The position numbers were made by a program, and so were the translations under genes. A DNA stretch of 12,591 bases from Acidimicrobiaceae bacterium (GTDB taxonomy: Bacteria > Actinomycetota > Acidimicrobiia > Acidimicrobiales > RAAP-2), in the NCBI GenBank assembly GCA_003133005.1, contig PKZI01000068.1, forward strand, positions 1 to 12,591. The letters are read 5' to 3'. The notes beneath the pieces are model-generated. The model worked only from the letters and a program-made list of their open reading frames with translations, was not told where the DNA came from and searched no databases. Shown in pieces: positions 1 to 8,537 of this stretch (within the stretch, counting starts at the first letter, position 1; each line of letters begins with the position of its first letter).

Positions 1-503
1 TCGAGGCCGTCGATGAGATTGACCGCGTTACACAACGCGAAGACCCACAGTGTCGTGATGAGAGGAAGGATTGAAGGTCCGAGCACGACGAAGCCCGCGA
101 AGGGCAGTTTCAATTGGTACATCGTGGTGCCGCTGAGGTAGAGCACCGACGCCGCGAGGAATTGACCCGCCACTTTCGCGGGGGCGCTCATCTCACGAAA
201 GTCGTCGATGACGCCCACGACAAAGATCACGGCCGCGGCGATGAGCACGCCAAACATCTCGTGCGACGCGGTGATTATCGTGCGCAGCGACGGAATCGCG
301 AAGGCGACGAGTAGCGCGAGGCAGAACCCGATGAACATCGCGGCGCCACCCCCGTAGGGGGTGACTCGCTCGTGAACCTTACGAGCGTCGGGTTGGGCGG
401 TGTAGCCAACGCGAAGCGAGATGATCCTCGCGGGACGATTCGCCACAATCGTGATAATCGCTGCGACAACCGCGACGACGACGTACGTCGCAATGTTGCT
501 CAT
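1..503 (-). CDS. wecA: WecA/TagO/Rfe-like undecaprenyl-phosphate GlcNAc-1-phosphate transferase (5' part, runs off window)
   Basis: Reading the minus strand from the ATG at 503-501 gives 167 residues with no stop before the window edge, so the 3' half is missing. The product is an integral membrane enzyme of the MraY/WecA/TagO family. This family transfers a sugar-1-phosphate from a UDP-sugar to undecaprenyl (or decaprenyl) phosphate, the first lipid-linked step in cell-wall polymer or polysaccharide synthesis. Visible hallmarks are a hydrophobic first helix (about 5-22), the KVHERVTPYGGG segment (42-53), hydrophobic segments at about 55-70 and 86-99, the catalytic Asp-Asp pair at 100-101 in VGVIDDF, and NAVNLIDGL at 159-167. 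The last is the start of the family NxxNxxDGxDGL signature. The start lies three bases after the glyA stop without a clear Shine-Dalgarno, suggesting translational coupling. A WecA/Rfe assignment over MraY rests on the neighbours (prfA-prmC-tsaC block, Rfe position in mycobacteria). The substrate sugar is inferred. Confidence 0.88.
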   Translation of the reverse strand, partial: MSNIATYVVVAVVAAIITIVANRPARIISLRVGYTAQPDARKVHERVTPYGGGAAMFIGFCLALLVAFAIPSLRTIITASHEMFGVLIAAAVIFVVGVIDDFREMSAPAKVAGQFLAASVLYLSGTTMYQLKLPFAGFVVLGPSILPLITTLWVFALCNAVNLIDGL

Positions 504-506
504 GGA

Positions 507-1796
507 CTACTTCGTGAAACCCGCATACGGATTGAAGTCGTGACACAGTACGCCCACGTCCTCGCGCACGCTCGCGACCGCGTCCTCGTTCGCTCGACTA
601 CGCAACGCGTGCGCGATGAGTGCCGCGATTGCTTCGAACTCCGGCTCCTTCATGCCCGCCGTCGTCTGGGCGGCACTGCCCAGACGAAGACCTGACGTCA
701 CGAAAGGGCTTCGCGGATCGTCGGGAATCGTATTGCGATTGGTCGTAATGCCCGCGCGGTCCAGAACCTCCTGCGCTTCTTTGCCCGTCAGGTCCGCGTC
801 GAACTCGCGAAGGTCCACGAGCACCATGTGGTTCTCGGTGCCCCCCGAAACCATGCGAAACCCTTCCTTGGTAAGAGCGGACGCGAACGCCACCGAGTTC
901 TTCACGATCTGGTCGGTGTAGACCGGGAAACTCGACTGCGACGCCTCGTGAAACGCGACGGCCTTGGCCGCAATGGCGTTCTCGAGCGGACCACCTTGCA
1001 TCCCGGGAAAGACGGCGGAGTCAACCTTCTTGGCGAACTCCTCGCGACAGAGAATGGCGCCCCCGCGTGGCCCTCGCAACGTCTTGTGCGTCGTGAACGT
1101 CACGACGTCGGCAAAGGGCACGGGGTTCGGGTGTGATCCACCCGCGATCAATCCCGCGACGTGCGCGGAGTCGAACATCAACAACGCGCCCACCTCGTTC
1201 GCGATCTCACGAAAGGGCTCGGGGTTAATTCGTCGCGCGTAGGCGGTCGCGCCGGCGACGATCAATTTCGGACGATGCGCGTGCGCCAGTTCGCGCACGT
1301 TATCGAAGTCGATCAACTCACCAGGATTCTCGGGGTCGTCGTTGCGCGGCGTCACCCCGTAGGAAACGAAGTGCCACGCCTTGGAGGTCATCGATGCGGG
1401 CGAACCGTGCGTGAGGTGGCCTCCCTGGTCGAGGCGCATCGCGAGAATCGTGTCGCCGGGATCGAGCAACGCCTGGTAGACCGCGACGTTCGCGTTCGCC
1501 CCACTATGAGGTTGCACGTTGGCGTGGTCGGCTCCGAATAACGCAGTGAGGCGACGTCGCGCGAGGTCTTCGACCTCGTCGACAATCTGGTTGCCACCGT
1601 AATATCGACGCCCCGGGTAGCCCTCGGAGTACTTGTTCGTAAGCACCGAACCCGTCGCTGCCATCACCGCCGGTGACGCGAAGTTCTCACTCGCAATGAG
1701 TTGCAGCGTGGTCGTTTGACGATCCCACTCTTGGGCGAGGAGTGACGACACTTCGCTGTCATTGGTGATCCAACTATCAAAGGGGGACGGACTCAA
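507..1796 (-). CDS. glyA: serine hydroxymethyltransferase
   Basis: This 429-residue protein is a PLP-dependent SHMT, which interconverts serine plus tetrahydrofolate with glycine plus methylene-tetrahydrofolate in the cytoplasm and feeds one-carbon metabolism. Nearly all family landmarks are visible: LIASENFAS (33-41), TNKYSEGYPGRRYYGG (53-68), the HSGANANV block (97-104), DSAHVAGLIAGG (209-220) and the PLP lysine K238 in TTHKTLRGPRGG. Length matches the usual 410-440 residues. The start is TTG at 1796-1794, 15 bases after the rpiB stop. An AGGAAAGG-type ribosome-binding stretch lies about 9 bases upstream, and no ATG is better placed before the conserved region. It sits between rpiB and the wecA-like gene, only 3 bases from the latter, so the three are probably one transcript. 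Nothing is truncated or missing. Confidence 0.97.
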   Translation of the reverse strand: MSPSPFDSWITNDSEVSSLLAQEWDRQTTTLQLIASENFASPAVMAATGSVLTNKYSEGYPGRRYYGGNQIVDEVEDLARRRLTALFGADHANVQPHSGANANVAVYQALLDPGDTILAMRLDQGGHLTHGSPASMTSKAWHFVSYGVTPRNDDPENPGELIDFDNVRELAHAHRPKLIVAGATAYARRINPEPFREIANEVGALLMFDSAHVAGLIAGGSHPNPVPFADVVTFTTHKTLRGPRGGAILCREEFAKKVDSAVFPGMQGGPLENAIAAKAVAFHEASQSSFPVYTDQIVKNSVAFASALTKEGFRMVSGGTENHMVLVDLREFDADLTGKEAQEVLDRAGITTNRNTIPDDPRSPFVTSGLRLGSAAQTTAGMKEPEFEAIAALIAHALRSRANEDAVASVREDVGVLCHDFNPYAGFTK

Positions 1797-1811
1797 CGAA
1801 CTGCACCTTTC

Positions 1812-2264
1812 CTAAATACCGACGCGCTGATCGAGTACGTCAAGTTTCGCGAGACGCGCGACGTGGCGACCCTCGTCGGGTGTCGCATCGAGCCACGCGC
1901 CGAGAGCGTCGAGGGCGACGGGCGCACCAATGAGTCGCGCGCCCAGACAGAGCACGTTCGCGTGATTGTGCTCGCGCGCGAGCCTCGCCGAGGTCGCGTC
2001 GTGCACGAGCGCCGCGCGCACGCCGGGGACTTTGTTCGCCGCGATCGAGACGCCGATACCCGAACCACATACCGCGACGCCGAGGTCGGCCTCGCTCGAG
2101 GCAACCGCGCGCCCGACCGCTTCGCCGTAGTCCGGGTAATCAACGGCGTCGGTGGCATTGTTGGTACCCAGATCGAGGACGTCATAACCGCGTTCACGCA
2201 AGGAGGACACCAGGGCTGCCTTGAGGTCGTACCCCGCGTGGTCTGAGCCCAAAGCGATGCGCAT
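1812..2264 (-). CDS. rpiB: ribose-5-phosphate isomerase B
   Basis: The 150-residue product is a RpiB/LacA-family sugar-phosphate isomerase, interconverting ribose 5-phosphate and ribulose 5-phosphate in the pentose phosphate pathway. It opens with the family start MRIALGSDHAG (D8-H9 are active-site residues) and has the VCGSGIGVSIAANK loop, with C66 the expected catalytic base and GSGIG binding the phosphate. The AREHNHANVLCLGAR block (96-110) follows. Length agrees with the E. coli enzyme (about 150). I chose the ATG at 2264-2262 because AAGGTGG lies just upstream at good spacing; a GTG at 2273 would add three residues and overlap that site. The gene is divergent from the TLP1 gene across a very short gap and heads the rpiB-glyA-wecA group. 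Confidence 0.95.
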   Translation of the reverse strand: MRIALGSDHAGYDLKAALVSSLRERGYDVLDLGTNNATDAVDYPDYGEAVGRAVASSEADLGVAVCGSGIGVSIAANKVPGVRAALVHDATSARLAREHNHANVLCLGARLIGAPVALDALGAWLDATPDEGRHVARLAKLDVLDQRVGI

Positions 2265-2270
2265 TGCCAC

Positions 2271-2277
2271 CACCTTA
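2271..2277 (-). promoter_or_regulatory. ribosome-binding site of rpiB
   Basis: On the minus strand AAGGTGG precedes the ATG at 2264 by about 6 bases. It favours that ATG over the GTG at 2273, which would lie inside the site. Confidence 0.6.
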
Positions 2278-2290
2278 ACGCTCGCTTCTG

Positions 2291-2302
2291 CGCGAATTCG
2301 CG
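2291..2302. repeat. perfect 12-bp palindrome in the rpiB/TLP1 divergent gap
   Basis: CGCGAATTCGCG reads identically on both strands and sits in the short space between the divergent starts of rpiB and the TLP1 gene, where a shared operator could act. CGCGA-type words are frequent in this window, so chance is a serious alternative. Confidence 0.35.
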
Positions 2303-2306
2303 AGGT

Positions 2307-2312
2307 AATACT
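2307..2312 (+). promoter_or_regulatory. candidate -10 element, possible leaderless start of the TLP1 gene
   Basis: AATACT (4 of 6 matches to TATAAT) ends exactly 6 bases before the ATG at 2319, a spacing that would put the transcript start at or next to the ATG. No convincing -35 is visible. The competing reading is GAGG at 2302-2305 serving as ribosome-binding site for a TTG start at 2313. Confidence 0.3.
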
Positions 2313-2313
2313 T

Positions 2314-2319
2314 TGTCAA
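2314..2319 (-). promoter_or_regulatory. rpiB: possible -35 element for the rpiB-glyA-wecA group
   Basis: The minus strand carries a perfect TTGACA at 2319-2314, about 50 bases upstream of the rpiB ATG and overlapping the first codons of the divergent TLP1 gene. No good -10 lies at 16-18 bases: the candidates fall in the GC-rich palindrome at 2291-2302. It is therefore only half a promoter on sequence grounds. Confidence 0.25.
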
Positions 2320-3812
2320 TGCCCGTTGATCCCCGAACCCCGGTGCTCGTTGGTGTGGGGCAAGTGGTGCATCATCCGACGCCGAACGCGACCTACGACA
2401 CCCAGCCACATCCGCTCGACCTCATGGTCGAGGCCCTCGAGTGTGCGAGTCGCGACGCCGGCAACGAACGAAGAGTGTTGGAAAGCGTCGACGAGATCGT
2501 CGCAGTTGGTTCGTTCTCGTGGCACACCAACGATCCGGCTCTGCTCGTCGCGCAGCGTCTCGCACTCAGTGACGTGACCACACGCCTCACCGCGACCGGC
2601 GGTAACACGCCACAGCAACTCGTTCACGAGAGTGCGCGACGGATCCTCGCGGGCGACGTGACGACGGTCGCGGTGGTGGGCGCCGAAGCCATGCACGCGC
2701 GTGCGCTCGCGCGACGTGAAGGACGTACGGTCGATTGGCTGATGCAGTCAGACGACGTGGCCAAGCCCCTACTCGGCGAGGAAGTTCGGATCCCTCTCAC
2801 CGCCGACGAGTACGCGCAGGGGCTGACCTTGCCCGCGGAGGTCTACCCGTTGTTCGAGAATGCACGACGCGCACGCCACCAGTGGTCGCTCGAAACCCAG
2901 CGCGAACGCCTCGGCACGCTCTGGGAAAACTTCGCTCGCGTTGCCCAGTCGAATCCACACGCCTGGCTACGGTCCGCCCCGACTGCGAATGAAATCGCCA
3001 CGCCATCGACGTCGAATCGAATGATCGCCTTTCCCTACACCAAGTTTCTCGTCGCCAACTTGCCCGTCGACATGGGCGCGGCGTACGTCATCACGAGTTA
3101 CGAGAACGCGCTCGCACAGGGCGTCGCGCGCGACGCAATGGTCTTTCCCCAGTTCGGCGCGGACGCGAACGACCACTGGTTCGTATCTGAGCGCCCGGCA
3201 CTCGATGACTCGCCGGCGATGCGCGCAATATGGGACGCGTTGCGCGACTTCGGTGTACGCGAGTCGGAACTCTCGCGAATCGACCTCTACAGTTGCTTCC
3301 CAACCGTGGTCCAGACAGCATGTGACGTACTCGGCATCGACGCGTTCGACCCCTCGCGCGTGCCCACCTTGACGGGAGGACTGACCTTCGCCGGTGGTCC
3401 CGGCAACAACTACGTCACTCACGCCGTCGCGAGCGTCGTTGAAGCGTTGCGCAACGATCAACATGGTCAAGGACTGGTCACGGGCCTCGGGTGGTTTTCG
3501 ACGAAGCATTCGTGGGGCACGTACGCGACGTCGCCCCCCACCGGAGGATTCCAGTGGCGCGACGTCCAACGAGAGGTCGACGCGCAACCAAAGTGTGCGT
3601 ACAAAGCACTCGATGGCGAAGTGGTGATCGAGAGCTACACAGTGCGTCACGATCGAAGCGACGACCCGCAGCGACTCGTCGTCGCCGCACGCAACCCTCG
3701 AGGCGCGCGCACCTGGTGTCACAGCACCGACGTCGAGCTGATGAAACGCGCCGAGTCCGAGGAGATCATTGGCACAAGCGGCGTCGTGAAAGACGGACTG
3801 TTGACGACGTGA
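2319..3812 (+). CDS. thiolase-like protein, TLP1 type (probably not a true thiolase)
   Basis: This is the only plus-strand gene: 497 residues from the ATG at 2319 (a TTG at 2313 would add two). It has a thiolase fold signature: an N-terminal DPRTPVLVGVGQ strand, a VVGAEA strand, DLYSCFP and a GGLTFAGGPGNNYVTHA segment near 353-369. A C-terminal part from about 425, with ALDGEVVIESYTV and a run of short strands, resembles the extra beta-barrel domain of M. smegmatis thiolase-like protein type 1. Classical catalytic residues are absent: the nucleophilic Cys position reads TATGGNTPQQ, the GHP histidine region reads GGPGNN, and the C-terminal CxG motif is replaced by GLGWFSTKHSWG. Known TLP1 is monomeric with no thiolase activity and unknown function. 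Automatic pipelines would probably call this acetyl-CoA acetyltransferase; I would not. It interrupts an otherwise co-directional housekeeping block, with no fatty-acid genes adjacent. Confidence 0.85.
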   Translation: MPVDPRTPVLVGVGQVVHHPTPNATYDTQPHPLDLMVEALECASRDAGNERRVLESVDEIVAVGSFSWHTNDPALLVAQRLALSDVTTRLTATGGNTPQQLVHESARRILAGDVTTVAVVGAEAMHARALARREGRTVDWLMQSDDVAKPLLGEEVRIPLTADEYAQGLTLPAEVYPLFENARRARHQWSLETQRERLGTLWENFARVAQSNPHAWLRSAPTANEIATPSTSNRMIAFPYTKFLVANLPVDMGAAYVITSYENALAQGVARDAMVFPQFGADANDHWFVSERPALDDSPAMRAIWDALRDFGVRESELSRIDLYSCFPTVVQTACDVLGIDAFDPSRVPTLTGGLTFAGGPGNNYVTHAVASVVEALRNDQHGQGLVTGLGWFSTKHSWGTYATSPPTGGFQWRDVQREVDAQPKCAYKALDGEVVIESYTVRHDRSDDPQRLVVAARNPRGARTWCHSTDVELMKRAESEEIIGTSGVVKDGLLTT

Positions 3813-3821
3813 CGCAGTAGG

Positions 3822-3840
3822 GGCGCCGAAGTCGAGCGCC
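3822..3840. repeat. inverted repeat between convergent TLP1 and tsaC genes
   Basis: GGCGC (3822-3826) and GCGCC (3836-3840) can pair around a 9-base loop in the 31-bp gap between two gene ends. Inner CGA/TCG can extend the stem with a bulge. No T-tract follows on either strand, so it is at best a weak, perhaps bidirectional or Rho-assisted, transcript-end structure. Confidence 0.3.
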
Positions 3841-3843
3841 AAA

Positions 3844-4446
3844 CTAGTCGAGGTACCCCGACAAACTCTCGCGCGAGATTGCTCCTTCTCGAAGGATCTG
3901 CCATGCGGGTGCTGAAAGGTCGAGCACCGTCGAGACGGCGCCGCGTCGCTCTCCACCGTCGAGAACGCCAGCCAGTCCCTCGCGCTGGGCGAACACGTCG
4001 CGCACTTCGTTCGCAGTCGTACAAGGCACATCGCCGTGGCTGTTCGCACTCGTCACGGCGAGCGGACCACATGATTCAAGGAGTCCGCCCAGAAGTTCAT
4101 CGTCGGGAATACGAAAGCCCACGGTACCGCCCGTGCCGTGCAACAGAAGCGAAAGGTCCGCAGGCGCCGTGAGCACGATGGTGAGAGCGCCGGGCCAGTA
4201 CGCCTTGGCGAGCACGCGCGTTCGATCATCGAGGTCAACACCTAGGTCCTCGATCTGCGCGATCGAGTGGACGAGCAATGGCGTCGCCACGCTCATCGGG
4301 CGCTGTTTTAGTACAAAGAGTTCGTTGATGGCGTCGGGATACGCAATGGACGCCGCGAGACCGTAGACCGTGTCGGTCGGCACCGCCACCACCGCACCGC
4401 GCGCGAGGGCCTGCACTGCGCCGTCGAAGTCAAGCGCGTCGATCAA
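3844..4446 (-). CDS. tsaC: L-threonylcarbamoyladenylate synthase (TsaC/YrdC/Sua5 family)
   Basis: The 200-residue enzyme makes threonylcarbamoyl-AMP from threonine, bicarbonate and ATP, the first step of t6A modification at tRNA position 37. It is the short single-domain TsaC form without the Sua5 C-terminal domain. Conserved stretches are PTDTVYGLAAS (23-33), the KQRP block (47-50), YWPGALTIVL (83-92), TVGFRIPDD (108-116), PLAVTSAN (128-135) and STVLDLS (172-178). The start is inferred to be TTG at 4446-4444, which overlaps the prmC stop as TTGA with GGTGG 7 bases upstream. An open frame continues to 4524, but that stretch lies inside prmC, is Arg-rich and is not family sequence. Overlap with prmC implies translational coupling; the 3' end faces the TLP1 gene. 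Confidence 0.93.
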   Translation of the reverse strand: MIDALDFDGAVQALARGAVVAVPTDTVYGLAASIAYPDAINELFVLKQRPMSVATPLLVHSIAQIEDLGVDLDDRTRVLAKAYWPGALTIVLTAPADLSLLLHGTGGTVGFRIPDDELLGGLLESCGPLAVTSANSHGDVPCTTANEVRDVFAQREGLAGVLDGGERRGAVSTVLDLSAPAWQILREGAISRESLSGYLD

Positions 4447-5276
4447 CGACGTGCCACCAGTATGCGCGCGTGACCCGCGAGGTCGTTCACGTCGTGGTAC
4501 TCGTCGTAGCCCGCGCGTTCGCACGCGTCGAGTACCACACTTCGCTGAGCGGCGCCGTGCTCGAGCACGAGGACTCCCGAAGGAGCGAGCCAGTCCCGGG
4601 CGTCGCGAATAATCAACTCCACGTCGGCGAAGCCTCCCGCGCCTCGCGCGTCTCGTGCAACGAGTGCGCGGCGCGGTTCGCAGTGCACGACGGGTTCGAG
4701 CGACGCGAACTCGTCTTCACTGACGTAGGGCGGATTGGACACAATAAGGTCGAATCGACCACGAAAGGAGTCGTCGAGCGTAACGAACCAGTCCGATACG
4801 ACAAAAGACACGGCGTGTAACGCATGCTTGCGCGCGTTCTGTTTCGCGACATCGAGGGCTTCCGAGGAAGCGTCGAGCGCGACGAGTCGGGCATGCACGC
4901 CGCGGCTGCTCAATTCGGTCAACAGACTGAACCCAATTGCTCCCGAACCGCAACCGAGATCGAGCATCAACGGCTCGACGGCGTATTCACTGGCCGCGAG
5001 TTCCTTCTTCGCGACGTCGACGAGTTCTTCGGTTTCGGGACGAGGAATCAGCACCCGCTCGTCGAGGTCGAGGTCGAGTTCTCGAAACGGCCAGTGACCA
5101 AATACGTATTGCAGGGGCTCGCCAGCGAGACGTCGGGCCAGTGCTCCATTCAGCGCAACGACGTCGTCACCGTATTCCTCGAGCATCCAGCGCGCCTCGC
5201 GCGCTACAAGTCCCGCGCGAGCGAGACTCGCGACGGTGGGTTTAGCGTCCGTCACTCTCGGCCAATTGACGCGCAC
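4443..5276 (-). CDS. prmC: peptide chain release factor N5-glutamine methyltransferase
   Basis: PrmC (HemK) methylates the glutamine of the GGQ motif in release factors RF1 and RF2, using S-adenosylmethionine. The 277-residue frame has the N-terminal substrate-recognition region with GEPLQYVFGHWPF (52-64), RPETEELV (79-86), the SAM-binding loop DLGCGSGAIG (106-115), and the catalytic NPPY (181-184) that grips the glutamine. The start is uncertain: GTG at 5276 overlaps prfA by 35 bases, GTG at 5255 overlaps it by 14 and would give 270 residues. Neither has a clear Shine-Dalgarno and both keep all conserved parts. It lies directly behind prfA, its substrate gene, as in many bacteria, and its stop overlaps the tsaC start. 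Confidence 0.95.
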   Translation of the reverse strand: MRVNWPRVTDAKPTVASLARAGLVAREARWMLEEYGDDVVALNGALARRLAGEPLQYVFGHWPFRELDLDLDERVLIPRPETEELVDVAKKELAASEYAVEPLMLDLGCGSGAIGFSLLTELSSRGVHARLVALDASSEALDVAKQNARKHALHAVSFVVSDWFVTLDDSFRGRFDLIVSNPPYVSEDEFASLEPVVHCEPRRALVARDARGAGGFADVELIIRDARDWLAPSGVLVLEHGAAQRSVVLDACERAGYDEYHDVNDLAGHARILVARR

Positions 5277-6321
5277 GCTTGTCGGCGAGCAACGCGTCCA
5301 CGTAAGGATCGAGGTCGCCCGCGAGTACGGCGTCGAGGGAATAGTTGGTCAGGTTTATGCGGTGATCGGTGACCCGGTTCTCTTTGAAGTTGTACGTGCG
5401 AATCTTCTCGCTGCGCCCTCCACTGCCTAATTGTGATCGCTTGAGGTCGCCGAGTTCGTTGGCCTGTGCGTCTTGAGCGGCGCGCAGCAGTCGTGATCGA
5501 AGCACGATCAACGCTTTTGCGCGGTTCTGGATCTGACTCTTCTCGTCTTGCATGGAGACAACGATGCCCGTGGGCAAGTGGGTGATGCGAACGGCCGAGT
5601 CCGTCGTGTTCACGCTCTGTCCCCCGGGACCCGACGAACGATAGACGTCGATCTTGAGATCGCTCGGATCGATCGCCACGTCGACCTCTTCGGCCTCGGG
5701 CAACACCGACACCGTCGCGGACGAAGTATGCACTCGACCCTTCGCCTCGGTCGTGGGAACACGTTGGACGCGGTGTACGCCGGCCTCGTGTTCGAGTCGG
5801 GCCCACGCGTCGTCACCTTTTATCAGGTAAGTGCCTTCGTCGAGACCGCCCTGCTCGGACTCGCGCTCTTCGACGATCTCGAGTTTCCAATTGCGCAGCG
5901 CCGCGTAGCGCTTGTACATCTCGGCGAGATCACCCGCGAAGAGGTTGGCTTCCTCGCCACCTTCGGCACCGCGAATCTCGAGAATGACGTTGCGCCCTTC
6001 GTTGGGGTCGCGTGGCAGCAGCAACGTCTCGAGCGTCGCCTCGAGGTCGGGGATCTTCGCTTCGGCGACGTTGACCTCGTCGCGCCACTGTTCGCGGTCG
6101 TCCCCGCTCGTCTCGTTGAACATCTCGCGCGCAGTGTCGAGGTCGGACTGGGCCGCTTTGAGTTCGATCCAGGCGTTGTTAATCTCGGCGAGTTCCTTGT
6201 GACGACGCGACAAGTCGCGAAGTCGAGTGAGGTCAGAGGCGACGTCGGGCTCGGCGAGGGCCGCCTCGACCGAGTGAAGTTCGTCCTGAAGAGCGTTCAG
6301 GGTCTCGTCAACGGAGCGCAC
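5242..6321 (-). CDS. prfA: peptide chain release factor 1
   Basis: RF1 reads UAA and UAG stop codons in the ribosomal A site and triggers peptide release. The 359 residues match the family length. The GGQ motif is at 233-235 within SSGPGGQSVNTTDSAV. The codon-recognition tripeptide reads PTT at 189-191 in HRVQRVPTTEAKGRVHTS, matching the PxT of RF1 and not the SPF of RF2. The N-terminal third is charged and predicted helical, and IRGAEGGEEANLFAGDLAEMY (starting at 116) is classic. The GTG start at 6321 is 18 bases after the rpmE stop, without a strong ribosome-binding site. The gene is co-directional with rpmE and overlaps prmC, whose product modifies Q235. Confidence 0.97.
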   Translation of the reverse strand: MRSVDETLNALQDELHSVEAALAEPDVASDLTRLRDLSRRHKELAEINNAWIELKAAQSDLDTAREMFNETSGDDREQWRDEVNVAEAKIPDLEATLETLLLPRDPNEGRNVILEIRGAEGGEEANLFAGDLAEMYKRYAALRNWKLEIVEERESEQGGLDEGTYLIKGDDAWARLEHEAGVHRVQRVPTTEAKGRVHTSSATVSVLPEAEEVDVAIDPSDLKIDVYRSSGPGGQSVNTTDSAVRITHLPTGIVVSMQDEKSQIQNRAKALIVLRSRLLRAAQDAQANELGDLKRSQLGSGGRSEKIRTYNFKENRVTDHRINLTNYSLDAVLAGDLDPYVDALLADKRARQLAESDGR

Positions 6322-6339
6322 AAAATCGAGGCGCGGGGC

Positions 6340-6567
6340 CTAAGCCTTGGGAGCGCGCGCCTTGTTGGTCTTTTGTGCGTAGCGACGCTGGAAGCGTTCG
6401 ACGCGACCACCGGTGTCGACGAGCTTCTGCTTGCCAGTGAAGAAAGGGTGGCACTCGTTGCAGAGTTCGACCGTCAGGACGGACTTGGTGGATTCGGTCG
6501 TGAACGTGTTCCCGCACGAGCAGGTAACGGACGCTTCGCCGTACTTAGGGTGAATGTCTGGCTTCAT
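6340..6567 (-). CDS. rpmE: 50S ribosomal protein L31 (zinc-binding type)
   Basis: This 75-residue protein of the large ribosomal subunit starts [11 protein letters not shown], typical of bL31. It is the zinc-binding (C+) form: C16, C18, C36 and C39 form the CxC and CxxC pairs expected to hold Zn. The C-terminal tail after about residue 50 is basic, with [23 protein letters not shown] lies 5 bases before the ATG. The gene has its own upstream region of 138 bases containing a good -10 and several stem-loops (described separately), so it may be transcribed separately from rho as well as with it. prfA follows after 18 bases. Zn-dependent paralogue switching is known for L31 in actinomycetes; no second copy is visible here. 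Confidence 0.97.
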   Translation of the reverse strand: MKPDIHPKYGEASVTCSCGNTFTTESTKSVLTVELCNECHPFFTGKQKLVDTGGRVERFQRRYAQKTNKARAPKA

Positions 6568-6650
6568 GGTGTCTCCTATTGGGTAGTGGCCTTAATTCAT
6601 GACCTACACGGGAATTTTCCCGCCGGGCTCTACCGGCCCCTTTTGAAAGG
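6568..6650 (-). promoter_or_regulatory. rpmE: structured leader of rpmE, candidate L31 autoregulatory element
   Basis: In the minus-strand transcript three short stem-loops follow each other: CCUUU/AAAGG (6650-6639), GCCGG/CCGGC with a 6-base loop (6637-6622) and CGGGAA/UUCCCG with a tiny loop (6622-6609). A weak GGUC/GGCC pairing lies nearer the start codon, then the AGGAG site. No T-tract follows, so this is not a standard intrinsic terminator for rho. Leader RNAs bound by L31 are known in several phyla, including an actinobacterial class. I cannot match a consensus by eye, so the assignment is inference. Confidence 0.4.
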
Positions 6651-6652
6651 CT

Positions 6653-6658
6653 CTTATA
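6653..6658 (-). promoter_or_regulatory. rpmE: candidate -10 of an rpmE promoter
   Basis: TATAAG on the minus strand matches 5 of 6 consensus bases. The best-spaced upstream hexamer (17 bases, TCGATG at 6681-6676) is a poor -35. Transcription from here would begin near 6646 and include the stem-loops in front of rpmE. Confidence 0.4.
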
Positions 6659-6705
6659 CCCCTGATACATGAGTACATCGAACCGTTGAACATTTTAGCG
6701 GAAAA

Positions 6706-8421
<1,716 letters not shown>

Positions 8422-8450
8422 TGATATTCCTTTCTCACCGCCCGCAAAAA

Positions 8451-8500
8451 TTCAGCAGAAGCGGAGAAGAAAAACAAGAGATGCCGTTTGGAAGAGTTCC
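8451..8500 (-). promoter_or_regulatory. rho: pyrimidine-rich rho leader segment, possible rut-like site
   Basis: The minus-strand transcript here is mostly U and C with few G, unlike the rest of this GC-rich window, and lies inside the roughly 110-base leader between the candidate rho promoter and the rho ATG. rho is autogenously attenuated in E. coli, and Rho prefers unstructured C/U-rich RNA. A function here is inferred. Confidence 0.3.
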
Positions 8501-8537
8501 TCACGTCGGCGAAGGCCAGACGTGTACGACATAGACA

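Noticed and set aside
2967..4049. Minus-strand open frame of 360 codons antisense to the TLP1 gene
   Set aside because: It overlaps both the TLP1 gene and tsaC, has shadow-type composition and no family motif.
4447..4524. N-terminal extension of tsaC as a separate Arg-rich domain
   Set aside because: It is entirely inside prmC in another frame, while the TTG at 4446 with GGTGG upstream gives the family-length protein.
6609..6637. Intrinsic terminator after rho
   Set aside because: Stem-loops exist, but no U-tract follows on the minus strand; a leader structure for rpmE fits better.
5548..6672. Plus-strand open frame of 374 codons antisense to prfA and rpmE
   Set aside because: It lies opposite two unmistakable genes; GC-rich codon bias leaves few stops on the other strand. 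No recognisable domain.
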